A stretch of 64,000 nucleotides of DNA, taken from contig NZ_JAUSTN010000003.1 of NCBI RefSeq assembly GCF_030812875.1, positions 1-64,000 on the forward strand. The letters run 5' to 3'. This stretch comes from Peptoniphilus_B koenoeneniae. GTDB lineage: Bacteria; Bacillota; Clostridia; Tissierellales; Peptoniphilaceae. The position numbers and the translations under genes are program-made. The notes beneath the pieces are model-generated. The model was not told the origin of the DNA and did not search any database. It saw nothing but the letters and a program-made list of their open reading frames with translations. Positions 50,894-58,914 of this stretch are shown piece by piece (within the stretch, counting starts at the first letter, position 1; each line of letters opens with the position of its first letter).

Positions 50894-51535
50894 TTAATTA
50901 ATTTCAATTGTATTAAGACTGAAAGTATTAAAAGAATTTATTGAATGACTAAATCTCGTGTAATCTAAAAATCTTTTTTGACTTGACCAGTTATCCACGA
51001 CTTCAAGAATTTTTATTTTCATTCCCCTATAATTTAAAATTATATACCCGCTTATAGTTATAGAATGGTTTTTATAAGCCCCAAAAACTATATTCATAAT
51101 AAGAGGCCTTCGCTTATCCAACTCACTTTTTATAGGCCTATAAAAATTTCCTAAATAATGTCCCCTTACCTTTCCCTTAACCTTATATTCTTTAAAGACA
51201 TCCTTCACAATGTTTGAAATCATAATTGGCATGGTACCAAAGGTTTCATTAAAAAAATATTTTTTCCCGCTCTTATAAATATCTTCATAAAGCACTTCTT
51301 TACTTTCTGGCAAAACTTGAAACTTATCTATGTTGTACATAAGAACCCTTAAAATCGAAGTTAAAGTACAATTGTTTCTTTGATTTTTAAAATCCGTCTG
51401 AGTGAAATTATCAAGTTTTAAACTTACGCTAGTTAAAACTTCCGCCCCTTTATAATTTTTTTCAATGTATTCTGGCAAATTTTTTATTACTTCATAATCA
51501 TTTACCTTATTTTTTAAATCTCTTATAATTTTCAT
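50894..51535 (-). CDS. Papain-like (C39-type) cysteine peptidase-fold protein, unassigned
   Basis: I do not recognise this 213-aa protein by name. It carries a papain-like pattern: Q52 and C56 in KNQRNNCTLTSILRV (oxyanion Gln and nucleophile), H157 in AYKNHSITISGY, and D181-N182 in EVVDNW. There is no signal peptide or membrane segment, so it is cytoplasmic, unlike ABC-linked C39 domains. It stands alone, with AAGGTGATG before the ATG. It could be a peptidase, a transglutaminase-like enzyme or a toxin-related protein. Its promoter region overlaps that of the divergent GntR operon. Confidence 0.6.
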   Translation of the reverse strand: MKIIRDLKNKVNDYEVIKNLPEYIEKNYKGAEVLTSVSLKLDNFTQTDFKNQRNNCTLTSILRVLMYNIDKFQVLPESKEVLYEDIYKSGKKYFFNETFGTMPIMISNIVKDVFKEYKVKGKVRGHYLGNFYRPIKSELDKRRPLIMNIVFGAYKNHSITISGYIILNYRGMKIKILEVVDNWSSQKRFLDYTRFSHSINSFNTFSLNTIEIN

Positions 51536-51580
51536 TTCATCACCTTTTTTAATTATAACAAATATTTTTTATAAATTTTC

Positions 51581-51628
51581 TTGACAAGTATATATAGTGA
51601 GTATACACTGTATATACACGATATATAC
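51581..51628 (+). promoter_or_regulatory. Promoter with tandem palindromic operators for the GntR-ABC operon
   Basis: TTGACA (51581-51586) is followed after 17 bases by a weak -10, TACACT. Two 19-bp palindromes, GTATATATAGTGAGTATAC (51588-51606) and GTATATACACGATATATAC (51610-51628), cover the spacer, the -10 and the start region. They are the likely binding sites of the GntR/YtrA-type repressor encoded next. Confidence 0.7.
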
Positions 51629-51638
51629 GGAGGCCTTT

Positions 51639-52013
51639 ATGTATATAATAATTTCAAACTCAAAAGACAAACCTATCTATGAGCAAATTAAAGATGAAAT
51701 AAAAAATCAAATCATAGATGGAACTTTAAAAGCTCATGATCCTCTTCCTTCCATGAGATCTCTTGCAAAAGATTTAAGAGTTTCAGTTATAACCACAAAA
51801 CGTGCTTATAATGATTTGGAAAATGAAGGATTTATTGTAAGCCTTGCAGGAAAGGGAACCTATGTTGCTGGAAAAAGTTCTGAGTTTGCAAGAGAAGAAA
51901 GATTAAAAGCAATTGAAGAAAATTTAGATTTGGCAGTTAAATCTGCAAAAGATTTAAATTTATCTTTAGAAGAACTTATTGAAAGTTTAAAAATTATCTA
52001 TAACGGAGATTAA
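51639..52013 (+). CDS. GntR-family (YtrA subfamily) transcription repressor
   Basis: The 124-aa protein has an N-terminal winged helix (PIYEQIKDEIKNQIIDGTLKAHDPLPSMRSLAKDLRVSVITTKRAYNDLE...GFIVSLAGKGTYVAG) and a short C-terminal helical tail, the small YtrA form with no large ligand domain. GGAGGCC precedes the ATG at 51639. It heads an operon of an ABC ATPase and two permeases, one base before the ATPase start, and probably represses it through the upstream palindromes. Confidence 0.92.
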   Translation: MYIIISNSKDKPIYEQIKDEIKNQIIDGTLKAHDPLPSMRSLAKDLRVSVITTKRAYNDLENEGFIVSLAGKGTYVAGKSSEFAREERLKAIEENLDLAVKSAKDLNLSLEELIESLKIIYNGD

Positions 52014-52014
52014 A

Positions 52015-52854
52015 ATGAATGCAATAGAAGTAAAAAATTTAGAAAAATCCTATGGTGATTTTACTTTATCAGTGGAAAATTTTCTTTTGCCCAGGGGAAC
52101 TATTATGGGCCTTATAGGAGAAAATGGAGCTGGTAAAACAACTTTTATAAAATGTATTTTAAAAATGTTAAATTATAAGGGTCAAATCACAGTTTTAGGA
52201 AAAAGTTTAGATAAAAATGTAAAAGAAAAGATGGCGGTTATCCTTGATGACTCCTATTTTCCCGATCAAATGACTCCCAATGAAATTGGAAAAGTTTTAA
52301 ATAAAATCTATAAAAATTATGACCTTAATTATTACTATGAACTTTTAGAAAAATTTAAAATTCCAAAAAATAAAAAATTACGTGAATTTTCAAAGGGAAT
52401 GTTTGTAAAAACAAAAATTGCATCAAGTCTTTCCTCAAGGCCTGAGCTTTTAATTTTAGATGAACCTACAACGGGACTTGATCCTGTTATTCGCTCTGAA
52501 ATTTTGGATATTTTTTATAACTTTATTGAAGATGAAAGACATTCAATTTTAATTTCAAGCCACATAACAAGTGACCTTGAAAAAATTGCAGACTATATTA
52601 CCCTTATTGATAATGGAAAAATAGTATTTAAATCCTCAATAATAGACTTAAAAGATAACTATGGTCTTGCCATAATAAAGCCTGATGAATTTGACAAAAT
52701 AGACAAAAAATACCTGCTTAAATATATTAAAAATAAATATAACTACAAGGCCTTAATAAAAAATAAGGTGGAGTTTAAAAATTCCTACCCCAATACAGAC
52801 GTTGAAAGTTTAAATATAGAAGAATTAATGGTCTTCTTTATAAAGGGTGAATAA
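52015..52854 (+). CDS. ABC transporter ATP-binding protein
   Basis: The 279-aa ATPase has Walker A GENGAGKTTF (near residue 37), a signature LREFSKGMFVKTKIAS, Walker B LLILDEPTTGLDP and H-loop SSHITSDLE. The signature is FSKGM rather than LSGGQ, as in YtrB/EcsA-like and BcrA-like exporters. The C-terminal 70 residues are a divergent extension. It pairs with the two following membrane proteins. The usual client is an antimicrobial peptide or cell-wall-active compound; that is inferred. Confidence 0.93.
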   Translation: MNAIEVKNLEKSYGDFTLSVENFLLPRGTIMGLIGENGAGKTTFIKCILKMLNYKGQITVLGKSLDKNVKEKMAVILDDSYFPDQMTPNEIGKVLNKIYKNYDLNYYYELLEKFKIPKNKKLREFSKGMFVKTKIASSLSSRPELLILDEPTTGLDPVIRSEILDIFYNFIEDERHSILISSHITSDLEKIADYITLIDNGKIVFKSSIIDLKDNYGLAIIKPDEFDKIDKKYLLKYIKNKYNYKALIKNKVEFKNSYPNTDVESLNIEELMVFFIKGE

Positions 52855-52855
52855 A

Positions 52856-53452
52856 ATGAAAGCCTATCTCTTAAAAGATTTTTATATTTTTAAAAATTCT
52901 TTAAAAGCCTCAATTATGGCAATCCTTATAGGTTGTTTAATAATTTATGTATCCTTAAACCAAATGCCAAATGTTTTTTCCTTGGGGCTTAACTTTTTAT
53001 TTATCTTTATTGTAATGCAATGTTTAAATAACTGGGAAATTGATAGAAATTCAAACTTTAAAAATTTGGTTAAAACCTTTCCAGCCCAGTATAAAGCCTA
53101 TGTAGATGGAAAATTTATTTTTACTTTTATTTTAATACTTATATCAGCCATAAGCATATTTGTTTTATTTTTAATATTTAAATTTGAAAACTTTGATTTG
53201 TTAATTGTAAATATTTGTTTAGAGATGGTTTTTTTAAGTTTAATAAATACTTTTCAAATCCTCGATCTAAATCAAAATGTGATTGTAATATTTCCCATGA
53301 TTTATTTGGCTCTTATATTTTTCCCCTATATTTTGAAAAAATTATCAAATTTTTCCATATACTTAGATCCCTTTAAATTATGCTTAATATTTTTAATTTC
53401 ATGTTTAATCAGTTTATTACTAATGTTTTTTGCAAGGAGAATAAAAAAATGA
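52856..53452 (+). CDS. ABC-2 type permease, first subunit
   Basis: The 198-aa protein begins MKAYLLKDFYIFKNSLKASIMA, as in ABC-2 family permeases, and has about six hydrophobic segments. The ATG at 52856 follows AAAGGGTGA, overlapping the end of the ATPase region. It is half the size of usual ABC-2 permeases and is followed by a second related subunit, so the channel is probably a heterodimer. A start at 52847 (GTG) is possible but weaker. Confidence 0.83.
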   Translation: MKAYLLKDFYIFKNSLKASIMAILIGCLIIYVSLNQMPNVFSLGLNFLFIFIVMQCLNNWEIDRNSNFKNLVKTFPAQYKAYVDGKFIFTFILILISAISIFVLFLIFKFENFDLLIVNICLEMVFLSLINTFQILDLNQNVIVIFPMIYLALIFFPYILKKLSNFSIYLDPFKLCLIFLISCLISLLLMFFARRIKK

Positions 53453-54102
53453 CAGGATTATTTTTAAAAGATATATATTTAAGTAACAAAAAAATCAATT
53501 TATTTTTGCTATTTCCACTAATCTTTATTTTGTCTTTAGGCATAACCTATGTAAGCGGTGATTTTATACCTGCCTTTATTGCTTTTATTATCGTTTGTGC
53601 CTTTGTAGTAAATATGGCAAGTGAAGCTGAGGTAAAAGATAAGACCCTATCTTATGTAAAGACTTTACCTGTAAGCAGTATAAACATAGTCTTTTCAAAA
53701 TTTTTAGTAAGTGCCTTTTTATTTATAATTTTAAGTTTATTAAATTTTTTAGCAGTATTAATCTGCAAAAAAATAGGAAGAATTGATGAAAATACAATTT
53801 CATTTTTACTTATAATTAACGGCTTTATTTTTTTAATACTTATGCTCTACTCCATTTTAAGAATTACCCTTGATTATAATAAAAGTAAATTTCTTTTGAT
53901 TTTTTTATCTTTTTTCCCAAATTTATTTTTAAAAGCTACAGACAAATTATTTCCTCATGCCTTAAAAAATATTAAAATGTTTTTTATTAATAAATCTATG
54001 ATTTTTAACATAAGTATCGGGATTTTTACAACATTTATAATACTTTCTCTTGCCATTTTATATGAAAGTAAAAAAGTAAGTCTTAACAAATTTTTACACT
54101 AA
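53449..54102 (+). CDS. ABC-2 type permease, second subunit
   Basis: The 217-aa protein starts MTGLFLKDIYLSNKKINLFLL and has about six hydrophobic segments, with DKTLSYVKTLPVSSINIVFSKFL after the second, the typical ABC-2 coupling region. The ATG overlaps the stop of the first permease gene (ATGA) and has AAGGAG upstream. It resembles the ABC2_membrane_5/YtrC-D type. It ends the operon. Confidence 0.85.
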   Translation: MTGLFLKDIYLSNKKINLFLLFPLIFILSLGITYVSGDFIPAFIAFIIVCAFVVNMASEAEVKDKTLSYVKTLPVSSINIVFSKFLVSAFLFIILSLLNFLAVLICKKIGRIDENTISFLLIINGFIFLILMLYSILRITLDYNKSKFLLIFLSFFPNLFLKATDKLFPHALKNIKMFFINKSMIFNISIGIFTTFIILSLAILYESKKVSLNKFLH

Positions 54103-54114
54103 TTAAAAAAATAC

Positions 54115-54143
54115 TTGATTAAATTTATTTAAAAAGCTATAAT
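54115..54143 (+). promoter_or_regulatory. Promoter of the tRNA-Pro pair
   Basis: TTGATT (54115-54120) and TATAAT (54138-54143) are 17 bases apart, 14 bases before the first tRNA. Confidence 0.75.
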
Positions 54144-54156
54144 ATACAAGTGACGT

Positions 54157-54233
54157 CGGGGTGTAGCGCAGTTTGGTAGCGCACATGGTTTGGGACCATG
54201 GGGTCGAAGGTTCGAATCCTTTCACCCCGACCA
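54157..54233 (+). tRNA. tRNA-Pro (anticodon TGG)
   Basis: Acceptor CGGGGTG pairs with CACCCCG, the T arm is GAAGG.TTCGAAT.CCTTT and CCA is encoded (54231-54233). The anticodon loop TTTGGGA between CATGG and CCATG gives TGG, reading CCN proline codons. Confidence 0.97.
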
Positions 54234-54251
54234 CTTTTATATGCTTTATTG

Positions 54252-54328
54252 CGGGGTGTAGCGCAGCTTGGTAGCGCGCATGGTTCGGGACCATGAGGCC
54301 GGAGGTTCAAATCCTCTCACTCCGACCA
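54252..54328 (+). tRNA. tRNA-Pro (anticodon CGG)
   Basis: Acceptor CGGGGTG pairs with CACTCCG (one G-U), with an encoded CCA. The anticodon loop TTCGGGA gives CGG for the rare codon CCG. It differs from the first copy at scattered places, suggesting an old duplication. Confidence 0.95.
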
Positions 54329-54375
54329 CCAAACTTGCACAGTCAAGTTTTTTTTTGTATGTGAGGTGATTTTTT

Positions 54376-55011
54376 ATTAAAGCTGTAATTTTTGATTTAG
54401 ACGGCACTCTTGCAGATTCTATGAAAATGTGGAGAGCCTTGGGTTATGATTATTTAAAAAGTAATAATATAATTTTACAAGAAAAAGATGCTCAAGAAAT
54501 GACTACTATGAGTTTAAAAATGAGCAGCACTTTTATTAAAGAAAGATTCAAATTAGAAAAAAGTTCTGAGACTATTTATGATGAGATGAAAGATATAGCA
54601 AGAAATTTTTATAAAAATGATTGCCTTTTAAAAATTGGTGCAAGAGAGATCCTTCAAGATTTTAAAAACATGAATTATAAAATGCTTTTAGGTACTGGAA
54701 CTCCTCATGAATTTCTTGAACCCTTTTTAGAAAGAGAAGATTTATATAAATATTTTTCAGATATAATTACCTGTGATGGAATTGGAATTAAAAAAGACAA
54801 TCCCAACTTTTTTCTTTTTTGTTCAGAAAAGCTTAATTCCAATCCAAAAGATGTTACTTTAATAGATGATGCCTTTTTTGCTCTTAAAGCTGCTAAGACT
54901 TTGGGCATGAAAACAATAGGTGTGTATGATGAAGTCAATAAAAATGTCCTTGATATTTTAAAAAGTGTAAGCGATCAATTTGTTTACAATTTAAGTGATA
55001 TAAAACTATGA
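54376..55011 (+). CDS. HAD-family phosphatase, probable AUU start
   Basis: The 211-aa protein, read from an ATT at 54376, begins IKAVIFDLDGTLADSMKMW with HAD motif I (D7 and D9). The only ATG upstream of most of the fold (54421) would drop that motif, and an in-frame TGA at 54367 leaves only TTT, TTT and ATT as possible starts. AGGTGA six bases before the ATT supports it. Motif II MLLGTGTP, motif III region KKDNPNFFLF and motif IV LIDDAFFALKAAKTLGMKTIGVYD follow. It resembles PGP/beta-phosphoglucomutase-like HADs. Overlaps vanZ by four bases. Confidence 0.85.
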   Translation: MKAVIFDLDGTLADSMKMWRALGYDYLKSNNIILQEKDAQEMTTMSLKMSSTFIKERFKLEKSSETIYDEMKDIARNFYKNDCLLKIGAREILQDFKNMNYKMLLGTGTPHEFLEPFLEREDLYKYFSDIITCDGIGIKKDNPNFFLFCSEKLNSNPKDVTLIDDAFFALKAAKTLGMKTIGVYDEVNKNVLDILKSVSDQFVYNLSDIKL

Positions 55012-55607
55012 AACTTATTTTATTTTTTGCCATAAGAGGTGTCATTGCCTTTGTAATAGGCTTTTTACTTGCCAGTATCATGAGGACTTATTTCTTTAAT
55101 GATTTGAAAAAAAAATCTTCAAAAAAAAGAGAAATTTTAATTTCCTGTCTCGTTGGATATATCCTTATGCTTTGTATTTTTATGTTTATGCCCAACTATT
55201 TAATAAGTAGGGGCGGAATAGATTTAAGTGCACAAAATTTTGATTTTGTTGGAAATTTTAAGGATAGGGCAGGCTCAGGTTATTGGGGAGTAAATATTTT
55301 TCCCTTTAGAACTATAAGATCCTATTTAAAATATTCAGGGTTTTTCCATTCTTTTTTAAACATTGTGGGAAATATTTTAATATTTGTTCCCTTTGGATTT
55401 TTTATTTCCACCCTATACAAAAGATTTCAAAACTTTTTAAAAGCCACTAGTGTTTTTGTTTTAATAAGTCTTTTTATAGAATTCATACAATTTTTTGTTG
55501 GACGCAGTGTTGACATAGATGATATGATATTAAACACCCTTGGAGGAATAATTGGGTATATAATATATAGATTAAATGAAAAAAATTTAAAAAAATTATC
55601 TCGTTAG
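55008..55607 (+). CDS. VanZ-like membrane protein
   Basis: The 199-aa protein has about five membrane segments and VanZ features: LNIVGNILIFVPFGFFISTLYKRF, ISLFIEFIQFFVGRSVDIDDMILNTLGGIIGYIIY, with the conserved acidic/Arg stretch RSVDIDD. VanZ proteins give low-level teicoplanin resistance or are of unknown role. The ATG overlaps the HAD gene stop. The TAG stop ends on the first base of tmRNA. Confidence 0.87.
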   Translation: MKLILFFAIRGVIAFVIGFLLASIMRTYFFNDLKKKSSKKREILISCLVGYILMLCIFMFMPNYLISRGGIDLSAQNFDFVGNFKDRAGSGYWGVNIFPFRTIRSYLKYSGFFHSFLNIVGNILIFVPFGFFISTLYKRFQNFLKATSVFVLISLFIEFIQFFVGRSVDIDDMILNTLGGIIGYIIYRLNEKNLKKLSR

Positions 55608-55950
55608 GGGGCGAAATTGGCTTCGACAGGGATAGTGAACTTTTAGTAGCGAGCAGTTGTGAGGAACAACTTTAAAAGTCTCAAAACAAATAAACGACAA
55701 TAATAATAGTTTAGCTTACGCAGCTTAATAGCGTCATCTGAACCTTGAGGCCCACGTCAAGGGGAAGGTGTCAAAACCTGTGGGAAACAAAGCTTGGCAA
55801 GACTTCATAGCCAAGGGGGTAATTATGAGGTTATAGTTTAAATTGTTTGTCTTTAGAAAATTTAAACAGAATATTAAATAAAGACTGCGCTCGGAGAAAT
55901 TATTAGGAATCTATTTTTGGACGCGGGTTCAACTCCCGCCGCTTCCACCA
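55607..55950 (+). ncRNA. ssrA: tmRNA (SsrA)
   Basis: The RNA rescues stalled ribosomes. The tRNA-like ends are GGGGGCG at the 5' end and CGCTTCC-ACCA at the 3' end, with GGTTCAACTCCC as the T arm. The tag reading frame ends AGT TTA GCT TAC GCA GCT TAA TAG. Placing the resume codon after AGTC by analogy with E. coli gives the tag SKQINDNNNSLAYAA. The tag ends in LAYAA, a ClpXP-type degron form. Length (about 344 nt) is normal. Confidence 0.97.
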
Positions 55951-55981
55951 TACATAAAATGCTTATTTTTTGATTTTTAAT

Positions 55982-56026
55982 AAAAAAAGGTTGGTTAGAA
56001 TTTTATTTCTAATCAACCTTTTTTAA
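55982..56026. terminator. Bidirectional terminator between tmRNA and aspA
   Basis: AAAAAAGGTTGGTTAGAA pairs with the T-rich mirror ending AATCAACCTTTTTT (one bulge). T-runs on both strands suit the convergent tmRNA and aspA. Confidence 0.88.
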
Positions 56027-56039
56027 TGCTCCTATTATT

Positions 56040-57464
56040 TTATTTTTGATTTTTTTGTTTTATTAAATATTCTGCAGCTATTCCCGGTCTTGTCATTGCA
56101 GAAGGATCCAAAATTTCATTTATTTCTTCTTCTGTTAAAAGTTTATCCCTAAGTATTAAAGTTCTTAAAGGCACTCCTGTCTTAAGTGATTCTTTAGCTA
56201 TATCGGCACTTTTTTGATATCCAATGTGAGGAACAAAAGCAGTAACTGTTCCAACACTTGTTTCAATATCATGTTTAAGTTGAGCTTCATTTGGAAGTAT
56301 TCCTACTATACAATTATCTACAAGAGTTGCAACTGCATGAGTCATATATTCTATAGATTCATAAAGAGAATAGAAAAGTACAGGTTCAAATGCATTAAGC
56401 TCAAGTTGTCCACCTTCTGCACACATGGAAATTGTTAAATCATTTCCTATAACTTTAAAGGCAACTTGATTTACTACTTCTGGAATTACAGGATTTACTT
56501 TTCCTGGCATAATTGATGATCCATTTTGCTTTGCAGGTAAAATTATATCTGCAATCATAGTCTTAGGACCTGAACCCATAAGTCTTAAGTCGTTACAAAT
56601 TTTTGATAAATTTACAGCACAAGTTTTAAAGGCTGAAGATACTTCAACTAAACCATCAAGGTTGTTTGTGCCATCTATTAAATCTTCTGCTTGAACAAGA
56701 TCATAACCTGTTAATTTTGAAATTTCAGGAACTATCATATCAAAATAATTCTTATCTACATTTATTCCTGTTCCTATGGCAGTTCCGCCCATATTTAAAA
56801 CTTTTATGGCTTTTGATGCATTTCTTATTCTTCTGCAATCCCTACTTATTACAGATGCATAAGCCTTAAATTCTTGACCTAGGGTCATGGGAACAGCATC
56901 TTGTAATTGTGTTCTTCCCATTTTTAAAATGCTTTGAAATTCTTCAGCCTTATCTTCAAGGGCTTCAAAAAGTCTGTCAAGTTCTTTTAAACTTTCTTCG
57001 ATTAAATCCAAAGCTCCAAGTTTTCCTGCAGAAGGATAAACATCATTTGTAGATTGACCCATATTTACATGGTCGTTAGGATGGACAAATTCATATGTAC
57101 CTCTTTTTCCGCCCATATATTCATTTGCTATATTTGCAATAACTTCATTTGCATTCATATTTGCAGATGTTCCTGCTCCCCCTTGTATGGGATCTGTTAA
57201 AAATTCTTTTAAATATTTTCCTGAAAGTATTTCATCACAAGCAAACTTTATAGCATCAGCTTTTTCTTTTGGTAAGATGCCAACTTTTTCATTAGTTATG
57301 GCGCAAGCTTTTTTTATTATTGCCAAATTTTTTACCATCTTAGGATGAAGATGTCTTCCTGTAATTGAAAAGTTTTCAAAAGCTCTTAAGGATTGTACAC
57401 CGTAATAAGCTTCTGAGGGTACTTGTTTTTCTCCAACTGAATCTCTTTCAATTCTATATTTCAT
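56040..57464 (-). CDS. aspA: Aspartate ammonia-lyase
   Basis: The 474-aa enzyme splits aspartate into fumarate and ammonia. Signatures: EAYYGVQSLRAFENF, GRTQLQDAVPMTLGQEF, GSSIMPGKVNPVIPEVVNQVAFKVIGND (the family signature, with the aspartase-like PEVVNQVAFKVIGND), and AEGGQLELNAFEPV. These fit aspartase better than fumarase C. Start at 57464 has GAGGTGA upstream; an upstream Met gives a longer N-terminus but no site. Probably used for amino-acid fermentation. Confidence 0.92.
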   Translation of the reverse strand: MKYRIERDSVGEKQVPSEAYYGVQSLRAFENFSITGRHLHPKMVKNLAIIKKACAITNEKVGILPKEKADAIKFACDEILSGKYLKEFLTDPIQGGAGTSANMNANEVIANIANEYMGGKRGTYEFVHPNDHVNMGQSTNDVYPSAGKLGALDLIEESLKELDRLFEALEDKAEEFQSILKMGRTQLQDAVPMTLGQEFKAYASVISRDCRRIRNASKAIKVLNMGGTAIGTGINVDKNYFDMIVPEISKLTGYDLVQAEDLIDGTNNLDGLVEVSSAFKTCAVNLSKICNDLRLMGSGPKTMIADIILPAKQNGSSIMPGKVNPVIPEVVNQVAFKVIGNDLTISMCAEGGQLELNAFEPVLFYSLYESIEYMTHAVATLVDNCIVGILPNEAQLKHDIETSVGTVTAFVPHIGYQKSADIAKESLKTGVPLRTLILRDKLLTEEEINEILDPSAMTRPGIAAEYLIKQKNQK

Positions 57465-57609
57465 AATATTCACCTCTTTTTTATTATACATCAATTTTTA
57501 AAATCTTTATTAAAAGCTTTAGAAATTATGATTGTTAAGAAATTATTAAAGTTTGTCTCTTTAAGTTTACTAATATTTTTTATGTATTAAAATGAAGGTG
57601 GAGGTAAAA

Positions 57610-58878
57610 ATGAAAATTTTAATTACTACAGATTTATATTCTCCAACTATAAATGGAGTTGTAACTTCTGTTTTAAACCTTAAAGAAGAACTTGAAAAGA
57701 TGGGAAATGAAGTGAGAGTTTTAACTCTTTCAAATAAACCCTATTCCTATTATAAAAATGGGGTTTATTATATAAAAAGTTTTCCCCTAAAAATATATCC
57801 TGGCGTAAGAGCAACTGTTTCTTTTAGAGATCCGGTTATAAAATCTGCAATAAATTTTAAGCCTGATCTTATTCATACTCAATGTGAATTTTCAACTCTT
57901 ATAATTGCAAAAATAATTGCAAAAAAAATTCGCTGTCCTATTGTTCACACTTATCACACCATGTATGAATACTATGTAAAATATCTTACTAAATATGACA
58001 GACCTTTAAAAAAAGCTTTAAAATCAATTATGCACAGACTCTTAGAAAAATGCGATGTTTTAATTGCCCCTACTGATAAAGTTAAAAATTCTTTAAGATC
58101 TTACGGTCTTAAAAATAAAATAGCCGTCATCCCCACAGGTATAGATTTGTCTGTTCATAAAAAATCTTTTGATGAGGATGATATAAAAAATCTTAAAAAA
58201 AGTTTGGGAATTGACCTTCATAAAAAAGTTTTATTATTTTTAGGTAGAATTGCCCAGGAAAAAAATCTTCTTGAAATTGTTTATAATTTTAAATATTTAA
58301 TAAAAGAAGATGACTCCTATATCCTTTTAATTGCAGGAGATGGTCCCTACAAAAAAGAACTAGAAAATATAGTTTCCGAATTTAATTTAGAAAATAGAGT
58401 ATTTTTTACAGGCATGATAAAACCAAGTGATACTTATAAATATTATAGGCTTTCGGATGTTTTTATTTCAGCATCAAATTCCGAAACTCAAGGTCTTACT
58501 TATATTGAAGCTATGGTTAATGGTCTTCCTGAAGTTGTTAAATATGATGATTGTCTTAAGGGACTTCTTGAAGAAGGAAAAAACGGATTTTATTTTTCCA
58601 ATGCGGAAGAATTTAAAAAGGGCATAAAAAAAATTTTTGCAAATAGGGAAACTTATATGAATATGAAAAAAAATGCTTTAACAAGTGGCAATAAATATTC
58701 AAAGGAAGAGTTTGCAAAATCTGTTTTTGAAGTTTATAAGTCTGCTATAAAAAATTATAAATTTCCTAAAAAATATTCAACCACTATGCTTAGAAAAATA
58801 AAAATCGGCGGTAAAAGACAATTTAGAAAATTAAAAAAAATTCCCCTCCCCCTTTTAGAAAAGTTGAAGCTTGATTAG
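57610..58878 (+). CDS. GT4-family glycosyltransferase, lipid-glycosyltransferase-like
   Basis: The 422-aa GT-B enzyme shows the N-terminal acceptor domain (ILITTDLYSPTINGVVTSVLNL) and the C-terminal GT4 donor domain (FLGRIAQEKNLLEIV, LIAGDGPYKKELE, FISASNSETQGLTYIEAMVNGLP). The NGVVTSV start and ETQGLTYIEA resemble diacylglycerol glucosyltransferases that make glycolipid anchors of lipoteichoic acid. A basic C-terminus (KIGGKRQFRKLKKIPLPLLEKLK) could bind membrane. GGAGG precedes ATG 57610. It is monocistronic. Confidence 0.86.
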   Translation: MKILITTDLYSPTINGVVTSVLNLKEELEKMGNEVRVLTLSNKPYSYYKNGVYYIKSFPLKIYPGVRATVSFRDPVIKSAINFKPDLIHTQCEFSTLIIAKIIAKKIRCPIVHTYHTMYEYYVKYLTKYDRPLKKALKSIMHRLLEKCDVLIAPTDKVKNSLRSYGLKNKIAVIPTGIDLSVHKKSFDEDDIKNLKKSLGIDLHKKVLLFLGRIAQEKNLLEIVYNFKYLIKEDDSYILLIAGDGPYKKELENIVSEFNLENRVFFTGMIKPSDTYKYYRLSDVFISASNSETQGLTYIEAMVNGLPEVVKYDDCLKGLLEEGKNGFYFSNAEEFKKGIKKIFANRETYMNMKKNALTSGNKYSKEEFAKSVFEVYKSAIKNYKFPKKYSTTMLRKIKIGGKRQFRKLKKIPLPLLEKLKLD

Positions 58879-58879
58879 A

Positions 58880-58908
58880 TTGACAAAGTTTTAAAAGTAA
58901 TCTATAGT
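58880..58908 (+). promoter_or_regulatory. Promoter of the tyrS T-box transcript
   Basis: Consensus TTGACA (58880-58885) and TATAGT (58903-58908) are 17 bases apart, about 30 bases before T-box Stem I. Confidence 0.85.
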
Positions 58909-58914
58909 TAATAA

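Noticed and set aside
54103..54294. Minus-strand open frame of 63 codons
   Set aside because: It runs antisense through both tRNA-Pro genes, a well-known false frame (GVKGFEPSTPWSQT type).
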